Assembly (NCBI GenBank): GCA_003522805.1 | Contig: DPIB01000141.1 | Coordinates: 1 to 12,230 of the forward strand | DNA from: Fervidobacterium sp. | GTDB lineage: Bacteria; Thermotogota; Thermotogae; Thermotogales; Fervidobacteriaceae | Length of the DNA stretch: 12,230 nt | Direction: 5' to 3' | Part shown: positions 12,229 to 12,230 of the stretch, one piece after another | Layout: each line of letters begins with the position of its first letter | Position numbering within the stretch: position 1 is the first letter of the stretch | Position numbers and translations under genes: made by a program | The notes under the pieces: generated by a model | The model's input: the letters and a program-made list of their open reading frames with translations, nothing else | The model's database searches: none | What the model was told of the DNA's origin: nothing

Positions 12229-12230
12229 AC

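Noticed and set aside
1..12230. CRISPR array, insertion sequence or integrase/attachment site
   Set aside because: No repeated spacer-sized units, transposase or recombinase frame, or terminal repeats were seen on either strand.

Overview
The window looks like the replication and early-gene region of a virulent tailed bacteriophage. It has low GC, dense packing, and every supported gene is on the minus strand, so the text below reads from right to left in the direction of transcription. Strong AGGAGG-type ribosome binding sites, frequent GTG and TTG starts, and host-like TTGACA/TATAAT promoters suggest a low-GC Gram-positive (Firmicutes) host. That host call is an inference from sequence style only.

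Right arm (12230 to 8324): a strong promoter drives a 467-residue winged-helix protein that resembles a phage replisome organiser. A second promoter lies almost on top of the start of an unrecognised 153-residue protein. A tightly overlapped run of small genes follows: a 48-residue zinc ribbon, an acidic Cys-containing 90-residue protein, a NinG/Rap-like HNH protein, an 81-residue unknown with an in-frame repeat, a small-terminase-like HTH protein and a zinc-finger protein.

Middle (8321 to 5504): a promoter drives an OB-fold SSB-like protein and a 51-residue two-helix membrane peptide that has a TTG start. Another promoter drives an RNA operon. It holds a 12-bp leader hairpin, a structured RNA closed by an 8-bp stem, and tRNAs for Cys, Asp, Met, Glu, Ile and His in that order. 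A GC-rich structured block lies between tRNA-Met and tRNA-Glu. None of the tRNAs encodes CCA, and the His-anticodon tRNA has an unusually long variable region. Readthrough would reach a 24-residue peptide overlapping a D12-class adenine methylase that ends in a clamp-binding-like motif, and then a 49-residue orphan.

Left arm (5497 to 1): a promoter drives primase, SNF2-like annealing-type helicase and DnaB-like helicase, all joined by 4-nt NTGA start/stop overlaps. A last promoter drives a glutaredoxin/thioredoxin-like protein and a family A polymerase. The polymerase is cut by the window edge, and its visible part is a UDG-like Fe-S domain followed by a 3'-5' exonuclease domain. Together the primase, helicases, SSB, polymerase and organiser form a near-complete replisome.

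The most unusual signals are: (i) all six intergenic consensus promoters contain a perfect inverted repeat of a different sequence inside or overlapping the -35/-10 window; (ii) the class II-like tRNA with a His anticodon; (iii) two structured non-tRNA elements in the tRNA operon; (iv) a primase whose zinc-ribbon region has lost its cysteines; (v) a methylase with a clamp-binding tail.
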